DNA of 64,000 bases from Gordonia namibiensis NBRC 108229 (GTDB lineage: Bacteria > Actinomycetota > Actinomycetes > Mycobacteriales > Mycobacteriaceae). The stretch lies in the NCBI RefSeq assembly GCF_000298235.1, contig NZ_BAHE01000056.1, positions 1 through 64,000 on the forward strand, written 5' to 3'. The position numbers and the translations under genes are program-made. The notes under the pieces were generated by a model that was given only the letters and a program-made list of their open reading frames with translations, had not been told where the DNA came from and did not search any database. Within the stretch, counting starts at the first letter, position 1. Every line of letters starts with the position of its first letter. Shown here piece after piece: positions 62,804 to 64,000 of this stretch.

Positions 62804-63692
62804 CGTGTCTCCTGGACCGGAACGACCGCACTTCGAGAACGATGAGCGGGATCGCGACGACACCCATTACCACGGCACCGGCCAGTGCGACCGTCGGGCG
62901 GCCGAAGAACATCGCATGCGCCATCACCGACGAGAAGTAGGTCCACAGGTAGGCGGCCACCGGGACCGCGTCATCGGCGTCGGCGGTGTCACCGGCACCG
63001 ATCACCCGGTCGAGGAGGGCGATCATCAGGAACGAGACCAGAAGCCAGCCTGCGAAGTTCGTCAACGGGATGTCGTCGACACCGGGTAACGACGGGGTGG
63101 GGTACTGCCAGTTCCAGTGACCCTGATCGACCATCTGGGGATCGAGGAAGACATCCCAGGCCGTCAGCGCGTACGCCCCCAGGAAGGCGGTCACCACGCG
63201 AGCCCGCGTACCGGACAGCCGCATGGCGCCGACGAGCCGTCGTGTCACGGCGAGTGCCGGCCACGACATCATGATCCAGGCCAGGGGCACCAGGACCGGG
63301 ACACCGAGAAGCTTGAGGCCCAGACCGTCGGTGTATGCGTATGTGCCGAAGGGGAATCCGGTGCTGACACCGATCGCCTCGGCGACGAGGCCACCGCCGC
63401 CGGCGATCACGACCAGTGCGATCGCGGCCCCGAATCCGCGCGTGGCGGCGAGATGAAGGGCGGACGCCGACGCCAGGAGAACGACGCTCGCGACGGTGAG
63501 CGGGAGTGTGCCACCACCGGTGAGCGGGAAGGCGATCTGCACCCCGATGGTGGCGGCGAGGAGAACCCACGCGACCGGGATGAGGTGATGACGGAGCGAT
63601 GTCTTCACCTCAGGCGACGAGGATGCTCCGGTAGGGGTTCCTCGCACCTCGGGCGGTGAAGGTGGCGTCGGGGTGGTGGCGGAGGTACTCAT
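62790..63692 (-). CDS. cruF: Carotenoid 1',2'-hydratase, CruF-like (300 aa)
   Basis: Membrane protein of the CruF/bisanhydrobacterioruberin-hydratase family (DUF422), which adds water to the 1',2' double bond of the psi end group of carotenoids. About seven helices lie between residues 33 and 290. Family motifs are GVSTGFPFGTYAYTDGLGLK, GVPVLVPLAWIMMSWPAL, TAWDVFLDPQMVDQGHWNW and IPLTNFAGWLLVSFLMI. I chose the ATG at 63692, which overlaps the upstream stop (ATGA). The first 30 residues are Pro/Ser/Thr-rich and contain two repeat-like PEV segments. Confidence 0.9.
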   Translation of the reverse strand: MSTSATTPTPPSPPEVRGTPTGASSSPEVKTSLRHHLIPVAWVLLAATIGVQIAFPLTGGGTLPLTVASVVLLASASALHLAATRGFGAAIALVVIAGGGGLVAEAIGVSTGFPFGTYAYTDGLGLKLLGVPVLVPLAWIMMSWPALAVTRRLVGAMRLSGTRARVVTAFLGAYALTAWDVFLDPQMVDQGHWNWQYPTPSLPGVDDIPLTNFAGWLLVSFLMIALLDRVIGAGDTADADDAVPVAAYLWTYFSSVMAHAMFFGRPTVALAGAVVMGVVAIPLIVLEVRSFRSRRHGASV

Positions 63693-64000
63693 GCCGATCT
63701 TCCCTGGTAGGTCCCGGTCACGTCGAGGACGGCGAACCGTGCGAACAGTTCCTCGGCGTACCAACGGGCGGGTTTGGTGCGCGCGATGGCGGACTTGTGT
63801 GCGGGCGAGTGGTAGGCGAAGTGGGTGAGGTCGCGCGTCGAGTCCCAGAGTGAGAAGGTCCCCTGCACGCCGATCGGCAGCTCGCCGACGCCGAGCGCGA
63901 GCCGATTCCCCTGCGCGCCGGCCAGTTCCGAGGCGACCGGCGGGACCGCGCGCCAGAAGGACGCCATCGTCGTCGGCCGCAGCCGGGCTCGGGTGAGTGC
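63689..64000 (-). CDS. CrtA-like carotenoid monooxygenase, partial (C-terminal end)
   Basis: Only the C-terminal 103 residues are inside the window. The frame stays open to the edge (ALTRARLRPTTMASFWRAVP), so the N-terminus lies beyond it. LPIGVQGTFSLWDSTRDLTH, FAYHSPAHKSAIARTKPARW and YAEELFARFAVLDVTGTYQG match the C-terminal region of spheroidene monooxygenase CrtA, which oxidises C-2 of acyclic carotenoids. It is the first visible gene of the minus-strand operon and is coupled to cruF by an ATGA overlap. Confidence 0.78.
   Translation of the reverse strand, partial: ALTRARLRPTTMASFWRAVPPVASELAGAQGNRLALGVGELPIGVQGTFSLWDSTRDLTHFAYHSPAHKSAIARTKPARWYAEELFARFAVLDVTGTYQGRSA

Overview
The window is high-GC actinobacterial DNA. 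It carries an antigen-85-type mycolyltransferase, a DUF3068 (PorA-like) envelope protein, a perfect KstR-type sterol-regulon operator, a divergent lysG/lysE pair and divergent ku/ligD genes. Together these point to a mycolate-making member of the Mycobacteriales. Gordonia is my best guess, by inference only. Nearly all of the window is coding. I saw no rRNA, tRNA, CRISPR array, insertion sequence or prophage. The last gene runs off the right edge.

Layout. 1-6.8 kb: a small membrane/coiled-coil protein, a repeat-rich gap, a heterodimeric ABC exporter pair, and an encapsulin shell gene with its DyP peroxidase cargo. 6.8-20 kb: a flavoprotein dehydrogenase, an amidase, a secreted mycolyltransferase, DUF3068, a UbiB-type kinase, a zinc alcohol dehydrogenase, small unknown proteins, a four-TM membrane protein and a PLP decarboxylase. 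19.5-28.7 kb: a minus-strand redox operon (CrtI-like oxidoreductase, SRPBCC protein, flavodoxin-like protein), an SDR, an FAD-Rieske fusion, NadB, an epoxide-hydrolase-like enzyme and an unknown protein with a duplicated Cys/His motif. 28.8-31.9 kb: a copper operon (csoR, copZ, a His/Met-tailed membrane peptide, copA). 32-38.5 kb: a steroid-dehydrogenase-like flavoprotein behind a KstR box, a membrane molybdopterin oxidoreductase and the pntAa-pntAb-pntB transhydrogenase operon.

38.5-45 kb: a pyruvate-dehydrogenase-E1-like enzyme divergent from an Lrp regulator, a DoxX-like protein, a YdcF protein, a phosphodiesterase and a dienelactone hydrolase. 45-53.2 kb: a DHA2 exporter coupled to ligD, ku, a second MFS exporter, and lysG/lysE. 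53.2-56.7 kb: a YihY/BrkB protein overlapping a CDP-alcohol phosphatidyltransferase, and an ABC-2-like membrane protein divergent from a TetR regulator with two matching operators. 56.8-64 kb: a carotenoid region. idi, crtB and crtI are on plus. A tightly overlapping minus-strand operon encodes a CrtA-like monooxygenase (partial), CruF, a glycosyltransferase and a second CrtI-family enzyme.

The most notable unexplained structure is a roughly 92-bp imperfect palindrome built around CCTGAGGTGCGAG. It occurs complete at 864-955, complete and inverted at 60019-60110, and as a half element with 39-bp tandem copies near 11.6 kb. One copy supplies the stop codon of the second CrtI-family gene. A different palindromic element lies between the convergent copA and flavoprotein genes at 31935-32046. 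No wholly new multi-gene system is certain. The acyclic oxygenated carotenoid operon, the CrtI-like/SRPBCC/flavodoxin operon and the palindrome family are the best leads.
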